Of a stretch of DNA of 59,470 nt, positions 1 to 7,892 are shown in pieces. Position numbers and translations under genes: made by a program. Every line of letters starts with the position of its first letter. Within the stretch, counting starts at the first letter, position 1. The notes below the pieces were generated by a model. It searched no databases and had not been told where the DNA came from. It was given only the letters and a program-made list of their open reading frames with translations. The stretch comes from Paenibacillus agaridevorans. Its GTDB lineage: Bacteria > Bacillota > Bacilli > Paenibacillales > Paenibacillaceae. The stretch spans positions 47,106 to 106,575 of the forward strand of contig NZ_BDQX01000390.1 of the NCBI RefSeq assembly GCF_003112455.1, written 5' to 3'.

Positions 1-895
1 GCAGCATCTCCCGCGTTCGAATGGCAGGCAGGTGCGCTTCCTCTGTCTCCCGCAACAGCTTAGCATACGCCTCGTCATCGCGTAGCCACCGCCAGTCGGT
101 CCAGCTCCGTTGCAATGACGACTGAAGCGCTGCGGTCTCCGGTTCAGCCATCGCTTCCGCAAGCCAAGCCTCCGGATCGACCCGGTAGACGCGACGCTCC
201 GGTTCGGACAGATAGAACAGCCCCGTCTCCCGGAAGCGCCGCGCCGCTTTGCCGAGCCGATCCCTCTCCAGCTCACACGGCCTCTCGAAACCAAGCACCG
301 TCCATTCTCTTCCCAGCGCTTGCTGCAGGCTTACTGCCCCGCTTTCCTTGTCATCTCCGGGCAAAGGCACGTACCAGACACCGTCATCCAGTTCCTGCGC
401 TTCAGCGACCATATGAGCAAGCTGCTCCGCCGCTTCGCTTCCGCGCTTGCCGCCATAATAGGCGAGCGCCAGCGCCTCCAACGACAAACTTACTTCCGCT
501 ATGCGGCCTCGTTGACGATCCTTCCCGATGCGCGCCTTGATCCGGCCCAATACCTGCTCCAACTGCTCCTTCTCCAGCTGTACCTTTGCAATATAATCGA
601 TAGCTCCGAGGCGCAGCGCTTCCTGAACAAGCTCGAAATCCTGATGGAATGTCAGCACGACGACTGGGATGTCGGGATGCCGCTCCTTCATGACGTGCAT
701 AAGCTCCAGTCCCGACAATACCGGCATCGCCAGGTCGGTAATGACTAGATCCACAGGATTGGCCGACAAAAATTCCAGCGCTTTCTCGCCATTAGCCGCC
801 TCGCCCGCCACTTTCATTCCGAATTTGTCCCATGGCATCAATGCGATAAAGCCGGCTCTAACCAGTTTTTCGTCATCCACCACCAACACGTTCAT
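1..895 (-). CDS. Response regulator, YesN/AraC type (partial, 3' end beyond window)
   Basis: Reading from the ATG at 895 the frame stays open to base 1. The protein begins MNVLVVDDEKLVRAGF and has a CheY-like receiver: the acidic pair D7/D8, the phospho-acceptor D54 in VITDLAMP, the conserved Thr in VVVLTF and the Lys in DYIAK. The ~165 residues after the receiver match the linker region of YesN-type regulators; the expected C-terminal AraC DNA-binding domain would lie outside the window. The ribosome site is the GGGGACTTAACG stretch within the end of the kinase gene, whose stop lies only 4 bases upstream, so the two are surely co-transcribed. It would be phosphorylated by the kinase at 900-2627 and is likely to activate nearby carbohydrate genes (inference). 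Confidence 0.9.
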   Translation of the reverse strand, partial: MNVLVVDDEKLVRAGFIALMPWDKFGMKVAGEAANGEKALEFLSANPVDLVITDLAMPVLSGLELMHVMKERHPDIPVVVLTFHQDFELVQEALRLGAIDYIAKVQLEKEQLEQVLGRIKARIGKDRQRGRIAEVSLSLEALALAYYGGKRGSEAAEQLAHMVAEAQELDDGVWYVPLPGDDKESGAVSLQQALGREWTVLGFERPCELERDRLGKAARRFRETGLFYLSEPERRVYRVDPEAWLAEAMAEPETAALQSSLQRSWTDWRWLRDDEAYAKLLRETEEAHLPAIRTREML

Positions 896-899
896 CTCG

Positions 900-2627
900 T
901 TAAGTCCCCTCCTGTCTGATGGGCAGCTTGAGATAGACGCAAGTGCCTTCACCTTCGACGCTTTCTATGCCGAAGTCCGCGGACTGTCCAAATTGATTTT
1001 CCAGCACCTTGCGCACGTAGTAGGTGCCAATGCCAAGACCGATCTTGCCGTCAGTGCCTAGACCGTCCTGCATCAGCATATCCAATTTGGGCTGCGTCAT
1101 GCCCGCTCCGTTGTCCCGCACCGTAATCGTGAATACCGGCTCGCCGGGCAATCGCCTAATTGTGACGGCGATGACCCCGTCCTCGCCGAGATTGCCGTGG
1201 TACAGTGAATTTTCAACGAGAGGCTGCAGGATAAATCGCGGTATCGAGAACTGGAGCACCTCCGGCTCCGCCTGCACGGACACCTGGAATTCGAAGTCGT
1301 AGCGGACCCTTTGCAAGGCAAGATAGTCCTGCAGCGCTTCGATTTCCTCCGCGACGGTGGACATATTTCCTTTTTTGCCAAGATTGTAATACAGAAGCTT
1401 GTTCAGCGAAGATGCCAGCTCGTCGATCTCGTTGTTGCCCTTGACGCGAGCAAGCCACCGTATCGTATCAAGCGTGTTATGAATAAAATGCGGATTGATC
1501 TGGTACAGCAGCTTCTCCGTCTCGAAGTCCGCTCGCCGCCTCTCTTTGATGGCGATATCCTCCAGCAGTTGCCGGATGCGAAGCCGCATCTTCTCGAAAT
1601 GTCGCAGCAGTTGATCGAACTCCACGATTCGGGTAGACGCGATTGGCGTAGACAAGTCGCCGGTGCCGACCAGTTGGAAACCGCTGTTGATTCTCCTTAG
1701 CGGGTCATAAACCATGCGCCAGATCACCCGTGCGAGTATAAGGCCCACAACAAGCGACAGCAGCAGAATGACGCCAACCTGCAGCAGCCAGCGGTTTATC
1801 TCCTTATGGTAGGAGCCACTGGGCACCAGACTGACGACCCTCCAGCCTGTATACGCTGGTTCATTAAACAGGTAATACCCAGCACTGCGGATCTTCTTCG
1901 TACCGCCCAAAGCGAGACGGCTGCCAAGCGGGAACGCCTTCTCCTCTTCCGTATAAATGACTATGCCGGTGTCGTCCACAATGAGATGCGGGCGATCCGT
2001 CCGATCGGTTTCGAGAATATTTTGCGTAAAATTATAGCTTGTTTCCGCATAGATCATCACATGCTTGTTTTCGGGCAAGTCGACTCTTCGAATGACGGAT
2101 AGTACATTCCGGTGATTAAAACGATCCAGTGATCGATGCGGACGGAAATAGGTGATGCTTAAAGTCTTCGACATGACCGGCAGCTCGTCCAGTCTAAACT
2201 CCCTTACCTGCGGCATTGCAAACACCAGCGACTCGCTGGACTCGTCGTAATAAAAGGTCAGTCCAATCACGGGGTTGGTAATGGAGATCAAATTGAGTTC
2301 GCTCGTAATCTCCCGTGTCAGCTTCGATTTCTCGTACAGATCGTCCGAAGTCAACCACTCCCCCAGCTTGCTCCCCACGCTGTCGGCGAAAGCGAAGCGC
2401 TGTGTGGCGTAGTTCAGACTTTCCAACGTTCCCTGCAACGATGTCGCGAACTGCTTCAGATTGTTCTGAATTTCGTTCTCGATTCGCTGATTCAGCAGCG
2501 GATACACGTTGCTGAGATACAGAATCAAAATGGACACGAGCGGCGCGAGCACCATAATCGTAAAAAACAGCACCAGTCGATTCTTGAGAGATCTAGACGA
2601 CGGAAGCGGTACTGTCTGTTTGTTCAT
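900..2627 (-). CDS. Sensor histidine kinase, YesM type
   Basis: About 575 residues. Two membrane helices (near residues 18-42 and 270-295) flank an extracellular sensor region, followed by a HAMP segment, the His_kinase motif QINPHFIHN with the phospho-His near residue 380, and a HATPase domain with the N-box ENSLYHGN and G-box DNGAGM. This is the classic YesM/LytS-like arrangement for sensing extracellular sugars. The frame is open 23 codons further upstream, but the ATG at 2627 has the good ribosome site AGGAG 8 bases before it, so it is preferred. It sits directly before the response regulator. The leader upstream contains a perfect inverted repeat (2745-2778) and the duplicated regulatory block (2777-2858). 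Confidence 0.93.
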   Translation of the reverse strand: MNKQTVPLPSSRSLKNRLVLFFTIMVLAPLVSILILYLSNVYPLLNQRIENEIQNNLKQFATSLQGTLESLNYATQRFAFADSVGSKLGEWLTSDDLYEKSKLTREITSELNLISITNPVIGLTFYYDESSESLVFAMPQVREFRLDELPVMSKTLSITYFRPHRSLDRFNHRNVLSVIRRVDLPENKHVMIYAETSYNFTQNILETDRTDRPHLIVDDTGIVIYTEEEKAFPLGSRLALGGTKKIRSAGYYLFNEPAYTGWRVVSLVPSGSYHKEINRWLLQVGVILLLSLVVGLILARVIWRMVYDPLRRINSGFQLVGTGDLSTPIASTRIVEFDQLLRHFEKMRLRIRQLLEDIAIKERRRADFETEKLLYQINPHFIHNTLDTIRWLARVKGNNEIDELASSLNKLLYYNLGKKGNMSTVAEEIEALQDYLALQRVRYDFEFQVSVQAEPEVLQFSIPRFILQPLVENSLYHGNLGEDGVIAVTIRRLPGEPVFTITVRDNGAGMTQPKLDMLMQDGLGTDGKIGLGIGTYYVRKVLENQFGQSADFGIESVEGEGTCVYLKLPIRQEGT

Positions 2628-2744
2628 CCCGGCAGCTCCTGTCCTGTCACCAATTAACGTCCGGGGCATTGCGATCCGCCGAGCGTTCTTATTCATAAAC
2701 TAACATCATGCGATAACCCCGTCAATTGAAACCTCATTACACAA

Positions 2745-2778
2745 AGAACGCTTGTCACATTATCGCGACAAGCGTTCT
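2745..2778. repeat. Perfect 12-bp inverted repeat, probable operator or leader hairpin
   Basis: The arms AGAACGCTTGTC and GACAAGCGTTCT are exact complements around a 10-base loop. It lies in the divergent region between the kinase and the AraC gene and overlaps the left end of the duplicated block. No T-run follows it on either strand, so a simple intrinsic terminator is unlikely. A binding site for a dimeric regulator, or an RNA hairpin in the kinase leader, are the plausible readings. Confidence 0.7.
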
Positions 2779-2858
2779 CCGTTCGATTACCGATTCGTTT
2801 TCATTTATACGGTATTCTGTCATGTTCTTTATCAAATTTCGGGTTTATGTTACGATAT
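2777..2858. promoter_or_regulatory. Duplicated regulatory block, copy A
   Basis: About 82 bases that recur, nearly 90 percent identical by eye, at 44869-44949. The longest shared stretch contains ATACGGTATTCTGTCATG with no mismatch. On the minus strand it offers a TATAAA-like -10 (GTATAAAT) with a poor -35, as expected for an activator-dependent promoter, pointing at the kinase/regulator pair. On the plus strand TTATCA and TACGAT at 16-base spacing point at the AraC gene starting 50 bases downstream. Function is inferred from position and conservation. Confidence 0.6.
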
Positions 2859-2908
2859 TCTTACGTCATTCTGTCCCGTACAAGTCGAAAGCAAAAGGAG
2901 ACCGAGCC

Positions 2909-3841
2909 ATGTATTCCGGGATGCACCATGAGCAAGTTATCTATCAGAATCCGTTTCTCGCCATGCGAATCTGGCAAATCGATTGCAAGGATACCGCGCC
3001 GGAAGCCGTTCAATTGCAGGTCGAGCAGGATTGGAGACAGAAACAATATGCAGAATGGCATTACCACGAAGAGGTAGAGTTTCTCCTTATCCTCAAGGGA
3101 GAGCTGACGGCATTTTGCACAGAGGAACGTTTGGTACTGCGCAAAGGGGATATCTGCCTTTTCGGATCCTCCGAACCGCACAGGACGATACAAACAAAGG
3201 ACGGCAATTTGAGTTACCTCGTGTTCCAAATTGATCTGCGCAAATATTGGGATCAGAGCACGCTGAACAGCATGCGTCACTTTTCGGAAGTTCTTCGTCC
3301 GCTCAGCACGTTGAACTACATTTACAGGGAGTGCCGCGATGCGCGCACCCGCTCTGCCGCCCTGATCCGCGATATTTTCAAGGAAATGAACGAGGGCCAG
3401 CTTGGTTACGAGCTTGCCGTTTCTTCCCGCATCAAAGATCTTCTCTTATTGCTGCTTAGACATGATGAGCGAATGCAGCTGAATTATAGCGACAACCAAT
3501 TGGCCCACCGGCTCCAGCCTGCAATCGACTATGTCGAAGAACGACTGGGAAACAAACTATCCGTGGTCGAGGTCAGCAGCCTTCTTAATATGAGCTATAC
3601 CCACTTTATTAAGACGTTCAAGAAAGCGTTCGGCATGTCCTTTATTGACTTCGTCTCCTACAAGCGAATTAGGAAGGCCGAGCAACAACTGCTTACGAGC
3701 GACATCAGCATAGCCGAAGTTGCAGAAGCGGCGGGAGTTTCAAACCTTGGACACTTCTACGATCTGTTCCAACGGTACAACGATTGTTCGCCCAAACAAT
3801 TCAGGGATCGACATAAGGCGCCGGCCCTCTCCCCCCAATAG
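2909..3841 (+). CDS. AraC-family transcriptional regulator with cupin sensor
   Basis: 310 residues from the ATG at 2909, which has GGAG at a good distance (AAAAGGAGACCGAGCC). The frame is open further upstream but without a ribosome site. The N-terminal half is a cupin-like sugar-sensing domain (WHYHEEVEFLLILKGELTAF, then KGDICLFGSSEPHR). The C-terminal ~100 residues form the double helix-turn-helix AraC domain (LSVVEVSSLLNMSYTHFIKTFKKAFG; ISIAEVAEAAGVSNLGHFYDLFQRY). It is divergent from the kinase gene, so it may control itself and the kinase operon. Because the same upstream block recurs before the ThuA operon at 44815, it may act there too (inference). Confidence 0.9.
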   Translation: MYSGMHHEQVIYQNPFLAMRIWQIDCKDTAPEAVQLQVEQDWRQKQYAEWHYHEEVEFLLILKGELTAFCTEERLVLRKGDICLFGSSEPHRTIQTKDGNLSYLVFQIDLRKYWDQSTLNSMRHFSEVLRPLSTLNYIYRECRDARTRSAALIRDIFKEMNEGQLGYELAVSSRIKDLLLLLLRHDERMQLNYSDNQLAHRLQPAIDYVEERLGNKLSVVEVSSLLNMSYTHFIKTFKKAFGMSFIDFVSYKRIRKAEQQLLTSDISIAEVAEAAGVSNLGHFYDLFQRYNDCSPKQFRDRHKAPALSPQ

Positions 3842-3888
3842 CGCATGCAGCAAGCCAGACCAGCGTCCGTTTACGATTGGCCGTAAGC

Positions 3889-4245
3889 TTACCCTTGTTT
3901 ATGAGCAAGAATATTAATTAGCTTGCCAAATGGGTCGCGAACATAGAATCTACGAACGCCCCAAGGTTCGTCGACAGGCCCATATTCTATCGGAAATCCG
4001 GCTCTCTTCATGCCTTCTAATGCGGCATCCGCATTATCGACTTCAATCGATAATTCAGGCGAAGGCGTTTCTGAACCGCCTTGCGAGGCGATACTAATTT
4101 GAACGCTCATCTCCTCGTTTGAACCATAGGTTCTAATCCAACCATGATCCATCATTAAGTCAAGGCCGAGCACATCCTGGTAGAAGGTTTTAGCTGCCGC
4201 GATATCCTTCGTGTTTATATTGGCGACAATTCGTTTGACCTTCAT
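3889..4245 (-). CDS. VOC (glyoxalase/bleomycin-resistance fold) protein
   Basis: 118 residues starting at the ATG at 4245, which has a strong GGGAGGG site 5 bases upstream; the frame is open further upstream but without support. One vicinal-oxygen-chelate unit is seen: the beta strand MKVKRIVANINTKDIAAAKTFYQDVLGLDLMMDHG and the end RRFYVRDPFGKLINILAHK, where the family carries its metal-ligand Glu; here the place is taken by Asn (LINI), so metal binding is doubtful. Substrate unknown. It is the first of a series of small unrelated genes on the minus strand. Confidence 0.8.
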   Translation of the reverse strand: MKVKRIVANINTKDIAAAKTFYQDVLGLDLMMDHGWIRTYGSNEEMSVQISIASQGGSETPSPELSIEVDNADAALEGMKRAGFPIEYGPVDEPWGVRRFYVRDPFGKLINILAHKQG

Positions 4246-4318
4246 TTTAACCCTCCCAGACACAAGCATTGTCCTGCAATATAGAATACTTTCGACCACC
4301 GAGTGTTTTAGCGAAGCC

Positions 4319-4900
4319 CTATAACAAGCCGTCTTCCAGTTGCTCAAGCACGAGGCTCCACCATTGGTTTTCGTTTGCCAGGCTGGCCGCGTCCTTCTCC
4401 TCAAACAAAGCCCGCATCCGGGTCAACTCCGTCTTGCGGTCGAAGGCCGGCCGTTTCGGATGTTGCGGGACGATCTCACCGCGGCGGAAGGCGGCCAGCC
4501 GTTCACGCATTTGCTCCGCCGTCCATATCGTCGCTTGATCACCTTCAGAGTGACTTGCTGTAAACGATCGGACGCAGGATAAGAACAACAGAAACAAACG
4601 GATATCCGAGTTAACGAATCCTGATTGCCCGGAGGTCGGGTGGAAGGAATATAGATGCCCCGAACCTTGAGCCAGCCCCAGAATGGCGCTCTCCGGCTCC
4701 CATTCGTATCCGATGGGCAGCAGCTTGCGTTCGCCAGTGTGCAGAAGTCCCATATCCGCGAACGATTGGAAGCGAACGCCTAAGACGGCATCCGCGGGTT
4801 CGATAAGAGGAAGCCCTTCTTTAAGCAAAAATGCCTCTACCTTCTCAGGCAAATTGACGGATCTGACGAGATCCGGATCATAAACGACAACACGTTTCAA
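4319..4900 (-). CDS. SUKH-like protein (possible immunity protein)
   Basis: 193 residues, ATG preceded by GGAGGAAAT. The layout EKVEAFLLKEGLPLIEP, then a beta-rich middle (LLPIGYEW...SAILGLAQGSGHLYSFHP...SGFVNSDIRLFLLFLSCV) and an ending WWSLVLEQLEDGLL resembles the SUKH-4 group of the Smi1/SUKH superfamily, which are often immunity proteins against polymorphic toxins. The VNSDI segment before a helix is the best clue. No toxin gene is adjacent. The family call is from general resemblance only; a plain hypothetical protein is the alternative. Confidence 0.5.
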   Translation of the reverse strand: MKRVVVYDPDLVRSVNLPEKVEAFLLKEGLPLIEPADAVLGVRFQSFADMGLLHTGERKLLPIGYEWEPESAILGLAQGSGHLYSFHPTSGQSGFVNSDIRLFLLFLSCVRSFTASHSEGDQATIWTAEQMRERLAAFRRGEIVPQHPKRPAFDRKTELTRMRALFEEKDAASLANENQWWSLVLEQLEDGLL

Positions 4901-4989
4901 AGCTCCATTTCCTCCTCTTCTTTCAATACATGATTGTTTAGGTTTGCAGGGAATAAACCATCCCCCTGAAATCCAATCCTATGGTAAGA

Positions 4990-5062
4990 GAGCTATTCAT
5001 CTTTTCGACCCCGCGGGCGTTCTCTGGAATATAACGGAATAACAAACGGAGAACGATAGCTC
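4990..5062. repeat. Split inverted repeat with asymmetric insertion
   Basis: The right arm GAGAACGATAGCTC (5049-5062) is the exact complement of two left blocks, GAGCTAT (4990-4996) and CGTTCTC (5018-5024), which are separated by 21 extra bases. The loop is about 24 bases. A folded strand would form a 14-bp hairpin with one large bulge. The right arm overlaps repeat copy 1. Confidence 0.65.
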
Positions 5063-5064
5063 AA
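5041..5064 (-). repeat. Dispersed ~23-bp repeat, copy 1
   Basis: On the minus strand it reads GAGCTATCGTTCTCCGTT. It belongs to a family of six copies between 5.0 and 8.5 kb with approximate consensus GAACTATCGTTCTCCGTTAG. This copy lies 26 bases past the stop of the zinc ribbon gene. Confidence 0.65.
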
Positions 5065-5090
5065 TTGACGCCTTAAACAACCTGATCTAA

Positions 5091-5537
5091 TTATTTTCCT
5101 TTCTTCGAAGCCATCCAGAAGACAAGAATCACGACTGGGATAAATATGAACCACGGAATATTAATTGTACTCTGGGTAATAAAAGCGATCAGTACCAATC
5201 CTAATGTACCAAGGATGAGCCATAAACAGCCTCTTCCAAACGTCGCCATAGGTGTGGATCCTCCGCTTTCCCCTGAGGAAATATGACCACTATAATAACG
5301 AGAACCTTTTACCGTTTTTGATACAACGGATCCACAATATCTGCATGTTAATGATCCTTGGACCAAACGTTCATTACAGTGCTGGCATGTTGCGGGAGTT
5401 GCGTTTCTAGAATAATCTTTAACAGTGTTTGGAGTTCCTTCCATCATTGCATCTTTAAGCGAACTACCACAAATAACACATATTAACGAGCCTTCAGTGT
5501 TTGATTCCCCACAATCGGTACATATCTTTACCGCCAT
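5091..5537 (-). CDS. Double zinc-ribbon membrane protein
   Basis: 148 residues. Two zinc ribbons are visible: CTDCGESNTEGSLICVIC at the start and CQHCNERLVQGSLTCRYC near residue 50, each with two CxxC knuckles. Two membrane helices follow at the C-terminus (around residues 100-120 and 125-143: LWLILGTLGLVLIAFIT; WFIFIPVVILVFWMA), then a short basic tail KKGK. So the ribbons likely face the cytoplasm, anchored by a hairpin. The reaction or partner is unknown. Upstream of the ATG there is a purine-rich AAGAAGGATGGT site. Repeat copy 1 lies just past the stop codon. Confidence 0.8.
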   Translation of the reverse strand: MAVKICTDCGESNTEGSLICVICGSSLKDAMMEGTPNTVKDYSRNATPATCQHCNERLVQGSLTCRYCGSVVSKTVKGSRYYSGHISSGESGGSTPMATFGRGCLWLILGTLGLVLIAFITQSTINIPWFIFIPVVILVFWMASKKGK

Positions 5538-5656
5538 TAAGCAATACCATCCTTCTTTTAAAACTGTTTACTACTATAACGTTTGATATGGAATAAGGTT
5601 GTGCGTGAACCTGGCCTCTACTCAATAAAAGCGGCAAAAGCAGTATCCACATGCGC

Positions 5657-6343
5657 CTAGTACGCTTTGAAAGCGACGATTATCGAACCGATCATAACGA
5701 CAATGCCGCCGACCTTGCTCATTAAATAATAAAAGTCGCTCGGCTCGGGGTTCTCGTACATGAACCGCTGCGGAGATAGGCGGAACATTAAATCTTGGAA
5801 GGCTTGGTAACGGAAGCTGCACCAGCCAAAGATCAACAGGCCGATGGCAAAAAACAGAAACCCAGGCATGCCTCGTTTGATATGGTAATCGGGGTAAGCC
5901 CCTATTACGAGCGCCGACGGCTGAAAATCTTCTTCCCCTTCTTCCTTGATCCGCTCGCCGTTGGCGTAAACCTGAATAGCCATGACGATATTGCCTTTGT
6001 CATCGTAGCTCCATAGCAAGCCATTATTATCCTCGACGCTGTAGACATGGCCGTTCGGATAGGTCACGCGGAACTTGATCGAGTAAGGGTTGCTTATGTC
6101 CGCAATCGCATAGGACTGCCCGCCGATGGTCAATGTGCGGTTTAGCTCGTCGTCGATGCGTACTTGGACGGGATCAGCCGTGCTGCTATGGTAGGTGACG
6201 AGTCGTTCTTGCTCGCCGGCGAATTTGTACGTATCCTCGTACAGGTAGAAGACGCGATCCGTGAAATAGGGCCTCGACAAGAAGCCCGTCAAGACGGACG
6301 CGAAGACAACGGAGACGAAGAAAATAAAACTAGGCGTTTTCAT
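5657..6343 (-). CDS. Hypothetical membrane protein with three helices
   Basis: 228 residues, not recognised. An N-terminal helix or uncleaved signal (FIFFVSVVFASVLTGFL) is followed by a ~130-residue beta-rich outer domain and two C-terminal helices (GFLFFAIGLLIFGWCSF and GGIVVMIGSIIVAF). The beta domain contains VTYPNGHVYSVEDNNGLLWSYDDKGNIVMAIQVYANGERI, resembling extracytoplasmic domains of small Bacillales envelope proteins. The ATG at 6343 begins the hydrophobic segment, fitting a membrane protein start. No operon partner is evident. Confidence 0.7.
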   Translation of the reverse strand: MKTPSFIFFVSVVFASVLTGFLSRPYFTDRVFYLYEDTYKFAGEQERLVTYHSSTADPVQVRIDDELNRTLTIGGQSYAIADISNPYSIKFRVTYPNGHVYSVEDNNGLLWSYDDKGNIVMAIQVYANGERIKEEGEEDFQPSALVIGAYPDYHIKRGMPGFLFFAIGLLIFGWCSFRYQAFQDLMFRLSPQRFMYENPEPSDFYYLMSKVGGIVVMIGSIIVAFKAY

Positions 6344-6492
6344 TTTTCGGAATAAAGCTCGGGTAGAAATATTCGCTCATCCTTTCTGCTTCTGCTTTAT
6401 CCCCTTACGTTCTAATAAGATAGGCGGTTGCAAGCATTTATGCAAGGGTATAATGTGCTGAAGTCGAAGGAGCCCTACAGAGGAATTAGAAG

Positions 6493-6515
6493 TTGCGCTA
6501 TCCTGCCCGTTAACG
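6493..6515 (+). repeat. Dispersed ~23-bp repeat, copy 2
   Basis: Reads TTGCGCTATCCTGCCCGTTA then ACG. It is the most diverged copy and one base shorter. It directly precedes the hairpin at 6518-6549, so this hairpin is flanked on both sides by repeat copies. Confidence 0.5.
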
Positions 6516-6517
6516 TA

Positions 6518-6549
6518 ATGAAGCTGCCGGTCAGCACCGGCAGCTTCAT
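6518..6549 (+). terminator. Strong hairpin, possible terminator
   Basis: Perfect 14-bp arms (ATGAAGCTGCCGGT / ACCGGCAGCTTCAT) with a 4-base loop. A modest T-rich tract (TTTTCGTCATTTATT) follows on the plus strand, but no plus-strand gene precedes it. Reading on the minus strand it lies past the stop of the 6580-6987 gene without a T-run, so it may act as a transcript end or be part of the repeat unit. Confidence 0.55.
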
Positions 6550-6561
6550 TTTCGTCATTTA

Positions 6562-6586
6562 TTCAACTATTGTCTCCCGTTAGGTT
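6562..6586 (+). repeat. Dispersed ~23-bp repeat, copy 3
   Basis: Reads CAACTATTGTCTCCCGTTAG. It overlaps the 3' end of the 6580-6987 gene: the repeat supplies that gene's TAA stop and last codons. Confidence 0.6.
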
Positions 6587-6987
6587 AGAGTCTCAGAGTT
6601 CGTGATCAAACTGAGTATTTCAATTACTTCGACCTCTCCTAATCTTCTTCGGCCCGCCATAAAATGGCCAAGGACGCCTATTTTAATTCGATGTAGATGA
6701 ATTTCGCGTCTCATCCTAGGGAAAAGTATCCACATTCTTGCAGTACCTTGTATGGACACTGGATTACTCATATCTAAAATAATGTTTCCCGAATCATCTT
6801 CAAACTCGGGGTGAATTGCAAATATTCCCGTATCTTTAATATCGTTTCCGTCATATGCAAAATCACAACGTAATCCCTGGAACACAGGTTTCTTTCTTCC
6901 GCCTTCTTCTTCGGAATAGAACCGATACCTTATTCTAAAATCAGGAGGGTGATTTCTGACTTTCTCATATGGAACCCAATCTTTCAT
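6580..6987 (-). CDS. EF-Tu C-terminal-like beta-barrel protein
   Basis: 135 residues, ATG with GGAGG upstream (AGAGGAGGTTTTTGAT). The pattern RIRYRFYSEEEGGRKKPVFQG, a middle strand on FAIHPEFEDDSGN, and the end IGVLGHFMAGRRRLGEVEVIEIL follows the domain III barrel of translation factor EF-Tu (VxxxxLxxEEGGRxxP...GxxFxxxEGxRxVGxGxV). Stand-alone small proteins with this barrel occur in Bacillales; their role is not known to me. Its stop codon lies inside a dispersed repeat copy. The fold call rests on motif resemblance only. Confidence 0.55.
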   Translation of the reverse strand: MKDWVPYEKVRNHPPDFRIRYRFYSEEEGGRKKPVFQGLRCDFAYDGNDIKDTGIFAIHPEFEDDSGNIILDMSNPVSIQGTARMWILFPRMRREIHLHRIKIGVLGHFMAGRRRLGEVEVIEILSLITNSETLT

Positions 6988-7368
6988 ATATCAAAAACCT
7001 CCTCTTGCAAAATCATGAAACAACTAACGCGATAAACTGATGACCTTCTTGAAATTGCCGGTTAAAAAAGATTTCAGCCATGCTTTTTCTTGTGGTAGAA
7101 GTGATGGAAGCATTGTTTGGAAATCATTATAATCCTTTCCGACACAGATAGTGGCATCCAATTACTTATATCCGTTCTCAAATAGGGCGAACTATCGTTT
7201 TCCATTAGCTGAACAGCCAGCAGGATCTCGGCGGCAGGCTGTGTAATTAACCGGGTTGTCGCGATCTGATCGAGATCCATGAGACCGATGAATTCCCTGA
7301 TCGGTTGTCGTCTATATAAACGAAGCATAAATGAACACAAACTAATTTGACGAAGAGGTGTTTTGAAA
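6988..7368. other. Intergenic stretch between divergent small genes
   Basis: About 380 bases with no supported gene. A minus-strand frame continues through from inside the downstream VOC gene but lacks a ribosome site or recognisable domain. The stretch holds repeat copy 4 and presumably the promoters of both flanking genes. Confidence 0.5.
7187..7214 (+). repeat. Dispersed ~23-bp repeat, copy 4
   Basis: Reads GAACTATCGTTTTCCATTAG followed by CTGAAC, one of the closest matches to the consensus. It lies in the gap upstream of the VOC gene at 7369, not at a gene end. Confidence 0.6.
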
Positions 7369-7785
7369 ATGGCATTAACGTCCGCATTCATGAGCTTCAA
7401 CCTGCCTGTAAAAAACGTAGAACAATCGAAAGCGTTCTTCACCGGACTCGGATTCGAGATCAACCCGCAATTCCCGGAAAACGAGAATTCGGTAGCCATC
7501 GTGATCGGCGACAACCTGCAGGTCATGCTGATCAAACAAGCAGTCTTTAATACGCTCACGGAGAAGGAATCCGTCGATACGAGCAAGTATGCGCAGATGA
7601 CGATCGCATTGGCATTCGAGAGTCGGGAAAAGGTCGATGAAATCGTGAATACCGCGGTCTCTTTGGGCGGGAATTTGCACGCTGAACCTGAAGATCATGG
7701 GTTCATGTATCATTGGGGCTTCGTGGACTTGGACGGTCATCTGTGGGCCATTAACTGCATGAACATGGATGCGGCACAAGGTTAA
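7369..7785 (+). CDS. VOC family (glyoxalase-like) protein
   Basis: 138 residues. The ATG at 7369 is chosen because GAGGTG ends 8 bases before it; a TTG two codons earlier would be too close. Sequence features: ALTSAFMSFNLPVKNVEQSKAFFTGLGFEINPQF at the start, YAQMTIALAFESREKVDEIVN in the middle and HWGFVDLDGHLWAINCMNMD at the end, as in the PhnB/lactoylglutathione-lyase-like group where the protein forms a two-module VOC fold. Substrate unknown. It is the only plus-strand gene in this block and has its own hairpin terminator. Not closely similar to the VOC gene at 3889. Confidence 0.85.
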   Translation: MALTSAFMSFNLPVKNVEQSKAFFTGLGFEINPQFPENENSVAIVIGDNLQVMLIKQAVFNTLTEKESVDTSKYAQMTIALAFESREKVDEIVNTAVSLGGNLHAEPEDHGFMYHWGFVDLDGHLWAINCMNMDAAQG

Positions 7786-7801
7786 TGCTAAGAAAATAAA
7801 C

Positions 7802-7847
7802 CAGCGGCGGACTAAGACTTGAAAAATAAAGTCTTAGACTGCCGCTG
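7802..7847 (+). terminator. Long hairpin after the VOC gene
   Basis: Arms of 19 bases with two mismatches (7802-7820 and 7829-7847; core CTAAGACTT / AAGTCTTAG) start 17 bases past the VOC stop. A short T-containing tract (TTGTCATT) follows. It can also serve the convergent GNAT gene. Confidence 0.65.
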
Positions 7848-7853
7848 TTGTCA

Positions 7854-7881
7854 TTAAGCTAATGTTTCCCGTTAGTTCAAC
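7854..7881 (+). repeat. Dispersed ~23-bp repeat, copy 5
   Basis: Reads AAGCTAATGTTTCCCGTTAG then TTCAAC. It lies between the hairpin at 7802-7847 and the stop codon of the GNAT gene, 11 bases past that stop. Confidence 0.6.
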
Positions 7882-7892
7882 AAATCGTTCCA

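Noticed and set aside
7074..7586. A minus-strand open frame of about 170 codons
   Set aside because: It overlaps the well-supported VOC gene on the other strand for most of its length, has no ribosome site and no recognisable domain in the non-overlapping part.
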